From Pseudooceanicola nitratireducens (lineage in GTDB: Bacteria; Pseudomonadota; Alphaproteobacteria; Rhodobacterales; Rhodobacteraceae): DNA of 64,000 bases. The DNA lies in NCBI RefSeq assembly GCF_900109195.1, contig NZ_FNZG01000001.1:496001-560000 (forward strand). The letters run 5' to 3'. How positions within the stretch are numbered: the first letter of the stretch is position 1; every line of letters starts with the position of its first letter. Both the position numbers and the translations under genes were made by a program. Of the stretch, positions 45,249-53,905 are shown one piece after another. A model generated the notes under the pieces. That model made no database searches. It was not told the DNA's origin and was given only the letters and a program-made list of their open reading frames with translations.

Positions 45249-45644
45249 TCAGTTCAGACCCTGTTCGGTGACGACGACGACGCGGGTGGCCCCGGCCTGG
45301 CGCAGATCGCGCGACAGGGCGACCAGCGCATGGGCCGGCGTGTCGCGATCGGGCACAAGGCGGACAAGGCCGGTCTGGCGGCCCGGAAGCTCGGCCATCG
45401 CGTCCATATAGGCCTGGGCCGAGGCAATGGGCGTGCCGCGATAAGACAGGCTGCCATCGTCGAACAGCACCAGCGCATCGGGCGGTGCCACGCTGTCTAG
45501 GTCGCGGGTGTCCACCAGTGTCAGTTTCTGGTCCAGCGGAGGGGCAAGGGCCCCGGCAACCATGAAGAAGACCAGCATCAGGAAGACGATGTTGATCAGG
45601 GCGATGGTCGGTTCGCGTTCGGACTTGCGCCGTTTGGGCTTCAC
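45249..45644 (-). CDS. exbD: Biopolymer transport protein ExbD, second copy
   Basis: The protein has 131 residues. A basic N-terminus (KPKRRKSERE) leads into a single helix (TIALINIVFLMLVFFMVAG). In ExbD/TolR an Asp lies in the helix at a position equivalent to PLIDVV. Here the matching position is Asn (LINIVF), so the proton-carrying Asp seems absent. The periplasmic domain (VDTRDLDSVAPPDALVLFDDG) is intact. The start overlaps the stop of the first exbD. It may form a mixed dimer with the first copy. Confidence 0.82.
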   Translation of the reverse strand: MKPKRRKSEREPTIALINIVFLMLVFFMVAGALAPPLDQKLTLVDTRDLDSVAPPDALVLFDDGSLSYRGTPIASAQAYMDAMAELPGRQTGLVRLVPDRDTPAHALVALSRDLRQAGATRVVVVTEQGLN

Positions 45645-46075
45645 GATGTGCCCCCCAGGACGGTCGGAAGAAAGCCGCGCACATCGCGCAGCACCACCAG
45701 TAGGTCGGTCAGACGCTGCGCGGTGACCTCGGGCGTCAGGGCGACAATCAGCGCGCGGGGCGGGGTGTCGCCATCGGCGGTTGGGCTGGCGTTGTCAGAG
45801 GGTGCCGTCCCGGAGGCCGTGTTCAGATCGGCCAGGGCCTGCGGCAGATCCTGCATCGCCACTTCACGGGCGTTCAGCATCAGCGCCTCGGGCGACAGCC
45901 GCAGGAACAGCGGCGGACGGTCCGAAGGGGCCGAGGCACTGGCCCCGGCGGCGGTCAGCTCGACCTCGGCAAAGCGCGAGAAGGTCGAGGACAGCATGAA
46001 GAACAGCAGCAGCAGGAAGATCACGTCGATCAGCGACGTCATCGACATGCGGCGGGCGCGACGCCCCCGGCGCAT
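45641..46075 (-). CDS. exbD: Biopolymer transport protein ExbD, first copy
   Basis: The protein has 144 residues. A basic N-terminus (MRRGRRARRMSMT) is followed by SLIDVIFLLLLFFMLSSTF, in which the conserved Asp of LIDVIF is present, as needed for proton coupling. A periplasmic domain follows. It starts five bases after exbB and overlaps the second exbD by four bases. Together with ExbB it should form the motor that drives TonB. Confidence 0.9.
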   Translation of the reverse strand: MRRGRRARRMSMTSLIDVIFLLLLFFMLSSTFSRFAEVELTAAGASASAPSDRPPLFLRLSPEALMLNAREVAMQDLPQALADLNTASGTAPSDNASPTADGDTPPRALIVALTPEVTAQRLTDLLVVLRDVRGFLPTVLGGTS

Positions 46076-46079
46076 TGGC

Positions 46080-46772
46080 TTAGGCCAGCGCGGGCTGGCC
46101 CGCGCCCCCTGCTTTGGCCGCCGCAGCGGGTTTGGACCCCATGGGGGCCAGCACCGTCTGGATGGCGCGTCCGGCGATCACGCGTTCGGCGTCCATGCGG
46201 CCTTCCAGCCAGCTCAGCGCGACCGAGGTCGGCATCGCCACCACAAGGCCCACGGCCGTGGTCAGAAGCGCGACCCAGATGCCTCCTGCCAGGACCGAAG
46301 GATCAACCTGCGAACCGGCGTCCTGCAGGGCCTGAAACGCCTCGATCATGCCCAGAACGGTGCCAAACAGCCCCAGCAAAGGGGCCAGCTGGGCCACGTT
46401 GTCCAGGTAGCGCAGCCCGCGTTCCAGCCGGGCAAAGCGGATCTCGGCTTCGGCCTCAAGCCGTTCCGAGGCCGAGGCCACGGCGATGTCGTCCCGCCCC
46501 TCGGCGTCCAGCGCCAGCGCCACGACCGGCGCCAGGTACGAGGTCGATTTGCCAAGCGCGGCCTTCGCGCCGGGGCGGTCGCCCGCATCCCAGGCGGTGA
46601 TCGCCTGGGTCAACGCCTTGTGGCGCCCCACGCCCGCGGCCGAGAACTGCCAGATCTTGTAAAGAACGACCGCAAGGGTCACCAGCGACACGGCCATCAG
46701 GGTCATGACGACGGGGCCGCCGACCTCTGCGATGTTCTGCAGGCTGGCGATCAGTTTGTTCAGGAAAGTCAT
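46080..46772 (-). CDS. exbB: Biopolymer transport protein ExbB (MotA/TolQ/ExbB family)
   Basis: The protein has 230 residues and three membrane helices, with the family motif APLLGLFGTVLGMIEAFQAL, then ALLTTAVGLVVAMPTSVALSWL. It forms the pentameric proton channel around ExbD. Its start overlaps the stop of the exported protein gene upstream (ATGA). Note the Ala/Gly-rich C-terminal tail (about 12 residues). Confidence 0.95.
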   Translation of the reverse strand: MTFLNKLIASLQNIAEVGGPVVMTLMAVSLVTLAVVLYKIWQFSAAGVGRHKALTQAITAWDAGDRPGAKAALGKSTSYLAPVVALALDAEGRDDIAVASASERLEAEAEIRFARLERGLRYLDNVAQLAPLLGLFGTVLGMIEAFQALQDAGSQVDPSVLAGGIWVALLTTAVGLVVAMPTSVALSWLEGRMDAERVIAGRAIQTVLAPMGSKPAAAAKAGGAGQPALA

Positions 46773-47245
46773 CCCAGGACCTCGATATCGGTACGGGTGG
46801 AAAGGCGCAGGTTGGACATGCAGGCCCCGGCGTCCTGGCCCTCGACCTGGCAGCTGTGCGCGCCGTTGAACAGAACCTGGCCGATGCCTTCGCAGGTGGT
46901 GCCGGGGATCACGAACTGACGCACGCGGGTCCGGCCCTGCGGCAGAGTGCCGAAATCGAACAGGGTCATGCGGTTCACCTGACCGGCGGCGTCGAAGATC
47001 ACGGTTTCAAGCACGGTCTTTGTGGCATCGGCACCATAGCCGTTCTGCACCACGAAGGAGAGCTTGCAGCCGGTTTCCTGCGCGGTGGCGGCGTTCAATT
47101 CGATGCTCAGGCCGGGTGTCGGGGCCGGGGTCGCCGCGTCCTGCCCGACGGCAGGTGCGGCGGTCACGGTCATGCAAAGGGCCAGCGCCGAGGCCAGCGC
47201 GGCAAAGGGCGCGCGCGGGGCGGTCAGGGTCATCTTGTCATCCAT
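46769..47245 (-). CDS. Exported protein of unknown function in the exb-tonB operon
   Basis: The protein has 158 residues. A signal peptide (AALASALALCMTVTAAPAVGQ) is followed by an Ala/Pro-rich stretch and a beta-rich domain with four Cys (GCKLSFVVQN, TTCEGIGQVLF, SCQVEGQDAGAC), so disulfides are likely. The start is uncertain: ATG 47245 or 47233, with a GTG at 47305 also in frame. It overlaps exbB by four bases. I do not recognise the family. Position implies a role with the ExbBD-TonB complex or heme/iron uptake. Confidence 0.7.
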   Translation of the reverse strand: MDDKMTLTAPRAPFAALASALALCMTVTAAPAVGQDAATPAPTPGLSIELNAATAQETGCKLSFVVQNGYGADATKTVLETVIFDAAGQVNRMTLFDFGTLPQGRTRVRQFVIPGTTCEGIGQVLFNGAHSCQVEGQDAGACMSNLRLSTRTDIEVLG

Positions 47246-47357
47246 CGGGGGGCTGCTTTCGTGCTGTAGCAATGGGCTGGGGCGCGGGGGCGGAAAGGGC
47301 GTCACAGCGCGGGCGGCAGGGCAGGGCGCGTATTCCCGCGCCCCCGCCCGGCAGGGG

Positions 47358-47537
47358 TCACTTGGTCAGGATCAGCTTGCCGGTCTTGGTGATCCGCAGG
47401 GTGTAAACCTGTTCGTCCAGCTCGATCTCGACGGTCGGATTGTCGCCCGTCAGCTCGCGCGCATTGTGGCGGCGGCGGGTCGCATCGCGGCCCGGCTCGC
47501 GTGTGGTCAGTTCGGGGTTGGGGGTCAGGTCGACCAT
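47358..47537 (-). CDS. hemP: Hemin uptake protein HemP (59 aa)
   Basis: This small gene runs from ATG 47537 to TGA 47358. The C-terminal half VYTLRITKTGKLILTK is the HemP signature. A His/Arg-rich segment (RRRHNARELTGDN) precedes it. HemP/HmuP proteins in other bacteria promote expression of heme receptor genes. It overlaps the 3' end of the DUF2218 gene by 13 bases and precedes the exb-tonB genes, an iron-regulated arrangement. No heme receptor or hmuSTUV genes are in this window. Confidence 0.92.
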   Translation of the reverse strand: MVDLTPNPELTTREPGRDATRRRHNARELTGDNPTVEIELDEQVYTLRITKTGKLILTK

Positions 47538-47809
47538 GTCAGTCCTTTCGGGTCTTCACGGAAGGCAAAGCGCATCAGGTGATCTTCGATGATGAATTTG
47601 GCGCGGGTCAGTCCGACGTCGTCCTGGGCCGTGACTTCGACATCAAGACCGGACGAATCGCTGCGCATATGGGCGGGGCCCGGGGGCAGATCCGCACGTG
47701 CCGTCGTGTCGTCGAATTCGACCGTGACCTTGTGCGCAAAGTGCTTGCAAAGCTGGTGCATGTACTTCGCGCCGTTGGGCGTTTCGAACCTGCAAGTGGC
47801 GGTTAACAT
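47525..47809 (-). CDS. DUF2218 domain protein
   Basis: The protein has 94 residues from ATG 47809 (a TTG two codons earlier is also in frame). The sequence LTATCRFETPNGAKYMHQLCKHFAHKV and the IEDHLMRFAFRED end match DUF2218, a small alpha/beta family found beside iron-uptake genes in alphaproteobacteria. It starts the minus-strand iron operon, divergent from the ABC binding protein gene, so one control region of about 115 bases may serve both. Function is unknown. Confidence 0.88.
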   Translation of the reverse strand: MLTATCRFETPNGAKYMHQLCKHFAHKVTVEFDDTTARADLPPGPAHMRSDSSGLDVEVTAQDDVGLTRAKFIIEDHLMRFAFREDPKGLTWST

Positions 47810-47925
47810 CTGCAATCCCGTTTTCCGATTCTTTTGGTAAGGTATTTTGTTGACGCAGATTTGCCAAGCCTCTAGCTGTCGAAAAAAACACGGAAGATCC
47901 CGGACGGGGTCGGATTGCCCAAAGA

Positions 47926-48867
47926 ATGGAAACTCGGATGTCCTTGTTTAAAAGCGCCTTTCTCGCCGGTCTTGTCGGTTTTGGTACAGTCGGTCTTGCG
48001 AATGCCGACCCGGTGACCTTCGCCACCGCCGCAGGTGAACAGACCCTGAAGGCCGTGCCCGACCGCGTCGTGGCGCTGGATGTGTCGGCCATGGATACGC
48101 TGGCCGCCCTGGGCGTGACGCCCGTCGGCGTGGTCAGCCCGACCTATGTGTCCTACCTGCCCGAAGACGTGGCCGGCGCGACCCCGGTCGGCACCTTCTT
48201 TGAACCGGACATGGAGCGGATCGCGGCCCTTGGCCCTGACGTGATTGCCGTGGGTGCACGGGCGCTGGCCATGGCGGATGCCCTGGGGCGGGTCGCCCCG
48301 GTCGCGGATATGAGCGTGGGCACCGACGCCTATGCCGACGGCCTGGCCCGCCTGCGCGGCTATGGCCAGATGCTGGGTCTGGAAGACAGGGCCGAGGCCC
48401 TGGCCCAAGGGCTGGAGGAAAAGGCCGCCGCCCTGCGCGCCCGGATCGAGGCCACGGGCGGCAGCGCGCTGATCCTGATGACGAACGGCCCCAAGCTGTC
48501 GGTCTTCGGTGCGCATAGCCGGTTTGGCTGGCTGCACACGGAACTGGGCTTTGCCCCGGCGGTCGAAGGCATCACCGAAAACCGCCACGGAGAGGCCGTG
48601 TCCTTTGAATACCTGGCCGAGGCCAACCCCGACTGGCTGCTGGTTGTTGACCGCGCTGCCGCCATTGCCGCCGCCACCGGCGACAGCGGAGACGGCGCGC
48701 GGGCCACGCTGGACACCCCGTTGCTGGCGCAGGCGGAGTTTTCGCGCAAGGGGCAGGTAATCTACCTTTCTCCGGCGGAACTGTACATCGCTTCGGGCGG
48801 CGCGACCTCGCTGGCGCGCACGATGGACGAAATCTCGGCGGCGCTGGACGCGGCGGCCACGCAGTAA
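47926..48867 (+). CDS. Siderophore ABC transporter, periplasmic binding protein
   Basis: The protein has 313 residues. A Sec signal (FLAGLVGFGTVGLANA) is cut before DPV. The class III binding-protein fold (FatB/CeuE/YclQ type) shows RVVALDVSAMDTLAALGV, FFEPDMERIAALGPDVI and GVFGA-like LSVFGAHSRFGWLH. No lipobox is present. The start could be ATG 47926 or 47938. It should bind a ferric siderophore, probably catecholate or carboxylate. The two permeases and ATPase follow after a hairpin. Confidence 0.9.
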   Translation: METRMSLFKSAFLAGLVGFGTVGLANADPVTFATAAGEQTLKAVPDRVVALDVSAMDTLAALGVTPVGVVSPTYVSYLPEDVAGATPVGTFFEPDMERIAALGPDVIAVGARALAMADALGRVAPVADMSVGTDAYADGLARLRGYGQMLGLEDRAEALAQGLEEKAAALRARIEATGGSALILMTNGPKLSVFGAHSRFGWLHTELGFAPAVEGITENRHGEAVSFEYLAEANPDWLLVVDRAAAIAAATGDSGDGARATLDTPLLAQAEFSRKGQVIYLSPAELYIASGGATSLARTMDEISAALDAAATQ

Positions 48868-48883
48868 CCGGGCGGTAAGGCAT

Positions 48884-48908
48884 CCCCGGAGGCAGTTCGG
48901 CCCCGGGG
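48884..48908 (+). terminator. Hairpin between binding-protein and permease genes
   Basis: CCCCGG/CCGGGG with a 13-base loop is followed by CTTTCCCC. Such hairpins between an ABC binding-protein gene and its permease commonly lower downstream expression or protect the upstream mRNA. Confidence 0.4.
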
Positions 48909-49024
48909 CTTTCCCCGCCAAGGCGCCGCTATCCCCTCCGGCACGCCACAACAAAGGGCCCGCAGGAAAGCGAACCCAGGACAAAAGGGCCGTCGGACGA
49001 TCCGGCCCACAGACGGACAGAGTG

Positions 49025-50050
49025 ATGACATTTCGAACGCCAAGCCGGATCTTCCTGTCCGGCCTAGCCCTGCTGATGATCCTTTCGGTCCTATCGATCG
49101 GCATCGGTGTCTCGGATCTCGGGATCTGGGGCACCTTCAGCGACCCGGACGCCCGGCAGATCCTGTGGGAGGTCCGCGTGCCCCGCACCCTGGCCGCGCT
49201 TCTGGCCGGAGCCGGGCTGGCGGTTTCGGGGCAGGCGATGCAGATCCTTGTCCGCAACCGGTTCATTGAACCGATGTCCGCAGGCGCGGGCCAGAGCGCC
49301 GCGCTTGGCGTGCTGCTGGTCACGCTTCTGGTGCCCTCGGCCGCGATCTGGGTCAAGATGGTCGGGGCCTCGCTGGCGGCGCTGACCGGGTCGCTGGTGC
49401 TGATGGCGATCCTGCGCCCGATGCCGCCGACCCAGCCGCTTTTGCCCGCGCTGGTGGCGCTGGTCTATGGCGGGGTGATCAGCGCGGTGGTCTCCTTCAT
49501 CGCGTTCCAGGGGGACCTGGCACAATTCCTCGGCTCCTGGCTGACGGGCGAATTTTCGGGCGTGCTGCGGGGGCGGTATGAACTGCTTTGGATCGCGGGC
49601 GGGGCCTCGGTCCTGATGTACCTGATCGCGGATCGCCTGACGCTTTTGTCCCTGGGCGAAGACGCGGCGCGCGCCCTGGGCGTCAACGTGGGCCTCATCA
49701 CGGCCACGGCGGTGGCGGGCCTGTCGGTGGTCACCGCGATGATCGTGGTCAGCGTCGGATCCATCCCCTTTGTCGGGCTGGTGGTGCCCAACCTGACGGC
49801 CCGGCTGACCGGAGACAACCTGCGCCGCGCCCTGCCGCTGACGGCCCTGTGCGGGGCGCTGATGGTTCTGGGCGCGGACATCCTGAGCCGGCTGATCCGC
49901 TTCCCCTATGAGATCCCGGTGGCCACAACCGTCGCAGTGATCGGGGCGGTGCTGTTCCTTGTGCTGATCAACCGTGACCCCCGGTCGCGTGGCGCCGCCG
50001 GGGTGAACCCTGCGGCCAGCGCGGACCGGAAAGGGGGCAGCCATGTCTGA
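49025..50050 (+). CDS. Siderophore ABC transporter permease (FecCD family), first
   Basis: The protein has 341 residues and about nine helices. Family motifs are WEVRVPRTLAALLAGAGLAVSGQAMQ, MSAGAGQSAALGVLL, SLGEDAARALGVNVG and GSIPFVGLVVPNLTARLTGDN. The coupling region GVNVGLIT contacts the ATPase. The frame includes a GTG one codon earlier. It overlaps the second permease by eight bases. Order binding protein, permease, permease, ATPase matches the Fat/Ycl importers. Confidence 0.93.
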   Translation: MTFRTPSRIFLSGLALLMILSVLSIGIGVSDLGIWGTFSDPDARQILWEVRVPRTLAALLAGAGLAVSGQAMQILVRNRFIEPMSAGAGQSAALGVLLVTLLVPSAAIWVKMVGASLAALTGSLVLMAILRPMPPTQPLLPALVALVYGGVISAVVSFIAFQGDLAQFLGSWLTGEFSGVLRGRYELLWIAGGASVLMYLIADRLTLLSLGEDAARALGVNVGLITATAVAGLSVVTAMIVVSVGSIPFVGLVVPNLTARLTGDNLRRALPLTALCGALMVLGADILSRLIRFPYEIPVATTVAVIGAVLFLVLINRDPRSRGAAGVNPAASADRKGGSHV

Positions 50051-51059
50051 TACGGCACTTGCCCCCGCCCGGTCCCGCCGCCGCATCCTGCCGCTGTCGC
50101 TGCGCCTGTGGGGGCTGCTGATCCTGCTTGTGGCCTGCGCGGCGGGCTACATGCTGATCGGGGCCGAGGCCCCCTGGTCCTTCCTGCTGCCCTATCGCGG
50201 CGCGAAACTGGCCGCGCTGGTGCTGGTCGGCGTGGCGCTGTCCGTGGCGACCGTGGTCTTTCAGACGCTGACCGCCAACCGCATCCTGACGCCATCCCTG
50301 ATGGGCTTCGATGCGCTTTATATCTTTGTACTGACCCTGATGGTGCACAGCCTTGGCGCGACGGCCTATGCGAACATCCCCGTGGGGCTGATCTTTACCA
50401 TCAACCTCGGGTCCATGGCGCTGTTGGGGCTGCTGCTGTTTGCCGTGCTGCTGCGGCTGGCGCGCGGCGACATGGTGCGGCTGGTGCTGACCGGCATCGT
50501 GCTGGGCCTGCTGATCCGGTCCATCACCGAATTCGTGCAGCGGCTGATCGATCCGAACGAATTCCAGACCGTGCAGTCGCTGTCGGTGGCGCGCTTCACC
50601 CAGGTGGACACGGGCCTTCTGGCGCTGTCCTCTCTTGCGATCGGGGTGGGGCTGGTGTTGGCCTGGCGGCTGCGGCTGCGTCTTGACGTCCTGGCCCTGG
50701 GCGACGCGGCGGCGACGGGTCTGGGCGAACCGCCCGCGAAGCTTCAGCGCCACGCCATGCTGGTGATCTGCCTTCTCGTGGCTTCGGCCACCGCTTTGGT
50801 CGGGCCGATGGCGTCGCAGGGCGCGGGGCCGTCCAGCTTTTTCGGGCTGATCGTCACCGCCATCGCCCATGTGCTGACCCCGACGCATCGCCATTCGGTG
50901 CTGCTGCCCTCGGCCGCGCTGATCGGCGGCATCATCCTGGTCGGAGGCCAGCTGATGGCCGAACGGGTCTTTGCCCTGGCCACCCCCCTGATCGTCGTGA
51001 TCGAGCTGATCGGCGGCGGGGTCTTCCTGATTGTCCTGCTGAAAAGGCGCGCCGCATGA
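50043..51059 (+). CDS. Siderophore ABC transporter permease (FecCD family), second
   Basis: The protein has 338 residues and about nine helices. TVVFQTLTANRILTPSLMGFDALY and LALGDAAATGLGEPPAKLQ (coupling helix) mark the FatC/YclO branch, whose GQ motif is weaker than in the first permease. GPMASQGAGPSSFFGLIV and the HVLTPTHRHSVLLPSAALIGG block follow. It overlaps the ATPase gene by four bases. Confidence 0.93.
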   Translation: MSDTALAPARSRRRILPLSLRLWGLLILLVACAAGYMLIGAEAPWSFLLPYRGAKLAALVLVGVALSVATVVFQTLTANRILTPSLMGFDALYIFVLTLMVHSLGATAYANIPVGLIFTINLGSMALLGLLLFAVLLRLARGDMVRLVLTGIVLGLLIRSITEFVQRLIDPNEFQTVQSLSVARFTQVDTGLLALSSLAIGVGLVLAWRLRLRLDVLALGDAAATGLGEPPAKLQRHAMLVICLLVASATALVGPMASQGAGPSSFFGLIVTAIAHVLTPTHRHSVLLPSAALIGGIILVGGQLMAERVFALATPLIVVIELIGGGVFLIVLLKRRAA

Positions 51060-51808
51060 TCCGTATCTCTGGCCTGTCCCATTCCATCGCCGGCACCCCG
51101 ATCCTGCGGGATATCGACCTGACGATCCCCAGGGGCGGCATCACCGCGCTGATCGGCCCGAACGGGGCGGGCAAATCGACGCTGCTGTCGCTGATCGCGC
51201 GGCTGCAGAAGATCCAGACCGGCACGATCACCGTGGGCGATCTGACCATCGGCACGGCCAGCGATCAGGACCTGGCCCGCACCCTGGCGGTCATGGCGCA
51301 AAGCAGCCATGTGCAGGCCCGCCTGCGGCTGTCCGAACTGGTGTCCTTTGGCCGCTATCCCTGGAACCGTGGCAGGCCGGGGCCGCAGGACCACGCCCGC
51401 GTCGAACAGGCGTTGGAGCGGTTCGGCCTGATCCCGCTGCGCGACCGCTTCCTGGACGAGATCTCGGGCGGGCAGCGCCAGCGCGCCTTTGCCGCCATGG
51501 CCTATGTGCAGGACACGCCCTATCTGCTGCTGGATGAACCGCTGAACAACCTGGACATCGCCGCCGCCCGCGATCTGATGTCCCTGGTGCGGGACATGGC
51601 CGATACCGATGGCCGCACGGTGGTGATCGTGCTGCACGACATCAACTATGCCACCGCCTTTGCCGACCACCTTGTGGTGATGAAGGACGGAGCCATCGCC
51701 GCCCAGGGCCGCCCCGATCAGACCGTGTCCGAGGCGCTGCTGGAACAGGTTTTCGGCACCCGCGCGCGGGTGGAAATTCTGCAAGACCGGCCTGTCGTTC
51801 TGGTGTGA
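51056..51808 (+). CDS. Siderophore ABC transporter ATP-binding protein
   Basis: The protein has 250 residues. Walker A is GPNGAGKST (about 37-45), signature ISGGQRQRAFAAMA, Walker B YLLLDEPLNNLD and switch His in VLHDINYATAF. This is the FepC/YclP branch. It energises import by the two permeases. It is the last gene of the four-gene importer. About 110 bases with an iron box separate it from the receptor. Confidence 0.95.
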   Translation: MIRISGLSHSIAGTPILRDIDLTIPRGGITALIGPNGAGKSTLLSLIARLQKIQTGTITVGDLTIGTASDQDLARTLAVMAQSSHVQARLRLSELVSFGRYPWNRGRPGPQDHARVEQALERFGLIPLRDRFLDEISGGQRQRAFAAMAYVQDTPYLLLDEPLNNLDIAAARDLMSLVRDMADTDGRTVVIVLHDINYATAFADHLVVMKDGAIAAQGRPDQTVSEALLEQVFGTRARVEILQDRPVVLV

Positions 51809-51819
51809 TCACGCATAGT

Positions 51820-51834
51820 TGACAAAATTTATCA
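51820..51834 (+). promoter_or_regulatory. Iron-Rhodo-box-like operator and promoter of the receptor gene
   Basis: TGACAAAATTTATCA fits TGA-N9-TCA, the site described for the iron repressor RirA in alphaproteobacteria. It is nearly a full palindrome (TGA-C-AAA-A-TTT-A-TCA). It overlaps TTGACA (51819-51824), a perfect -35, so a bound repressor would block the promoter. The -10 is less clear (TATCGC at 51842). Confidence 0.55.
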
Positions 51835-51919
51835 GACTTACTATCGCGATCCCGGTCGCCAGCCGGAACCTCCCTCGTATCCCGCCAGCCAACACATTCA
51901 GAGACTTGGGATATGGGAT

Positions 51920-53905
51920 ATGACACTTTCAACAAAGGCGCGGGCAAAAAAGGCGCGGGCCAGAAAGGCGCTGATACTGCTGGGTGCCACCGCCATCACA
52001 CCTGTGGCCATGCCAGCCGTTGCGCAGGACGTGGTTGACCTGAACGCGATCCGGATTCAGTCCGACGCCGCGCAGGACCTGCTGGGCAACACCGAAATCA
52101 CCGAAGAGGAACTGGAGGACCGCAATCCCCAGACCATGGCCGACGTCTTTGCCGGCGAAACCGAGGTCACCGCATCCGGCGGCGCCCCGATCGCGCAAAA
52201 AGTGTTCGTGCACGGGGTCGAGGAAAGCCTGCTGAGCGTCACCATCGACGGCGCGCGCCAGAACAAGGCCGCCTTCCACCATGCCGGCAACGTGCTGATC
52301 GACCCGACGCTGCTCAAGCGGGTCGAGGTCTCCTCGGGGCTGGCCCCCGCAGATGAAGGCCCCGGCGCGCTGGCAGGTTCGATCGCCTATGAAACCAAGG
52401 ACGCCCGTGACCTGCTGCAGCCCGGCGACACCTTTGGGGGCCGCGCCTCGATCGGCTATTCCTCGAACAGCAACACCTTCCACCGCAGCCTGACCCTTTA
52501 TGGTCAGCAGGGCGGTTTCGAATACCTGCTGTCCGGCACCAAGGCGACCGGCGACGATTACAAGGACGGGTCGGGCACGCAGATGATCGGCACCGGTGCC
52601 GGCCTGTCGAATTACGTGGCCAAGTTCGCCTATACCAGCGACACCGGCAAACGGCTGGAATTCAGCGCCGACTATACCGAAGACGCGGGTTATCGCGCCG
52701 GTCAGGCGGGGGGTGCGGGCAATTACATCCGCCCCGACTTTGCCAATGTGCGCGGCAACGTGATCCCGGTCTGGGCCGTCTCGACCCGCCGGTCCTTCAA
52801 CTTCACCTACACCGACGAAGCCCCCGAGGGCATCTGGGCCCCGGTGCTGCAACTGTCCTATAACGAGCAGGAGCTGGAAGGCGACATCGTCACCGAAGGC
52901 ATCAACACCAGCCTGTCGGGCAAGGTGCAGAACGACTTCATGATCGGCAACGGCATCCTCAGCGCCGGCGTGGATTTCTTCCACGACACCGCCGAGGGCA
53001 CCGGCCTGGCCAACACCGGCACCGCATCCAAGGAAACGCTGAACAACATCGGTGTCTTCGCCCAGATGCGCCAGGACGTCAGCGACCGGCTGTCGCTGTC
53101 CTACGGTGTGCGCGCCGACTTTCAGGAGTTCTCGACCCCCGATGGTCAGACCTTCCGCGACGGTGGCGTCAGCGTGAACGCCTCGGCCGACTTCGTGCTG
53201 ACGGAAAACCTGTCGCTGAACATCGGTGCGGCCTCGGTCTGGGGTGGCTACGAGCTTAGCGAAGCCTCGCTGATCAACACCTCTGCCGGCGCGTCGACCT
53301 TCACGCCCTGGACCTATTCCTCGATCACCGCGTCGCGCGCGAACAACGCCCGAGTCGGTCTGCGGTACGAATCCGGCAACTGGGTTGCGGATGGTGCGCT
53401 GTTCTACACCCAGATCCGGAACGCGCCCTACCTCTTCTCCGGGGATCGGTCCAACAGCCCGACGATCACGTCGCGCGGGCTTGACGCCTCGCTGCGCTAT
53501 TCCACGGGCGCGGGCTATGTTCAGGCGAACTATACCTACGCCAAGGTGCAGCTGGACGGCGCGCAGATCGGCACGACCGATTACTACTGGGGCCGTCCCA
53601 TGGGCCACATTTTCGGTCTGTCCGCAGCCTTCGAGGTCGCTGACGGTCTGACCCTGGGCGGGACTGCGGAAATCGCGCTGGACAACAACGAAGGCGCGTC
53701 GACCCTGCCGGGCTACGAGGTGCTGAACGTTTTCGCCAGCTACACGCCCAAGCAGTACGACAACGTCGAGGTCCGCCTGGATGTGCGCAACGTCTTTGAC
53801 CAGACCTACACGCGCCGCAGCGCCGATGGCATGGGCTTTGGCCCCGTCACCCCGCTGACCGAGCCGGGTCGCACCATCGCCCTGATGGTGACGACCAAGT
53901 TCTGA
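51920..53905 (+). CDS. TonB-dependent outer-membrane siderophore receptor
   Basis: The protein has 661 residues. A basic signal (KARAKKARARKALILLGATAITPVAMPAVAQ) is followed by a plug domain (VFVHGVEESLLSVTIDGARQ, KRVEVSSGLAPADEGPGALAGSI) and a 22-strand barrel ending in PGRTIALMVTTKF, with the terminal Phe needed for assembly. The TonB-box region would be near DVVDLNAIRI. It resembles heme/siderophore receptors (HGVE and NVFDQTY motifs). A ligand cannot be assigned. It is probably iron-repressed through the upstream palindrome. Confidence 0.93.
   Translation: MTLSTKARAKKARARKALILLGATAITPVAMPAVAQDVVDLNAIRIQSDAAQDLLGNTEITEEELEDRNPQTMADVFAGETEVTASGGAPIAQKVFVHGVEESLLSVTIDGARQNKAAFHHAGNVLIDPTLLKRVEVSSGLAPADEGPGALAGSIAYETKDARDLLQPGDTFGGRASIGYSSNSNTFHRSLTLYGQQGGFEYLLSGTKATGDDYKDGSGTQMIGTGAGLSNYVAKFAYTSDTGKRLEFSADYTEDAGYRAGQAGGAGNYIRPDFANVRGNVIPVWAVSTRRSFNFTYTDEAPEGIWAPVLQLSYNEQELEGDIVTEGINTSLSGKVQNDFMIGNGILSAGVDFFHDTAEGTGLANTGTASKETLNNIGVFAQMRQDVSDRLSLSYGVRADFQEFSTPDGQTFRDGGVSVNASADFVLTENLSLNIGAASVWGGYELSEASLINTSAGASTFTPWTYSSITASRANNARVGLRYESGNWVADGALFYTQIRNAPYLFSGDRSNSPTITSRGLDASLRYSTGAGYVQANYTYAKVQLDGAQIGTTDYYWGRPMGHIFGLSAAFEVADGLTLGGTAEIALDNNEGASTLPGYEVLNVFASYTPKQYDNVEVRLDVRNVFDQTYTRRSADGMGFGPVTPLTEPGRTIALMVTTKF

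Noticed and set aside
47816-47925. Iron box between DUF2218 and the siderophore binding-protein gene
   Set aside because: No TGA-N9-TCA or other clear palindrome was found, although weak -35 elements exist in both directions (TTGACG, TTGGCA).
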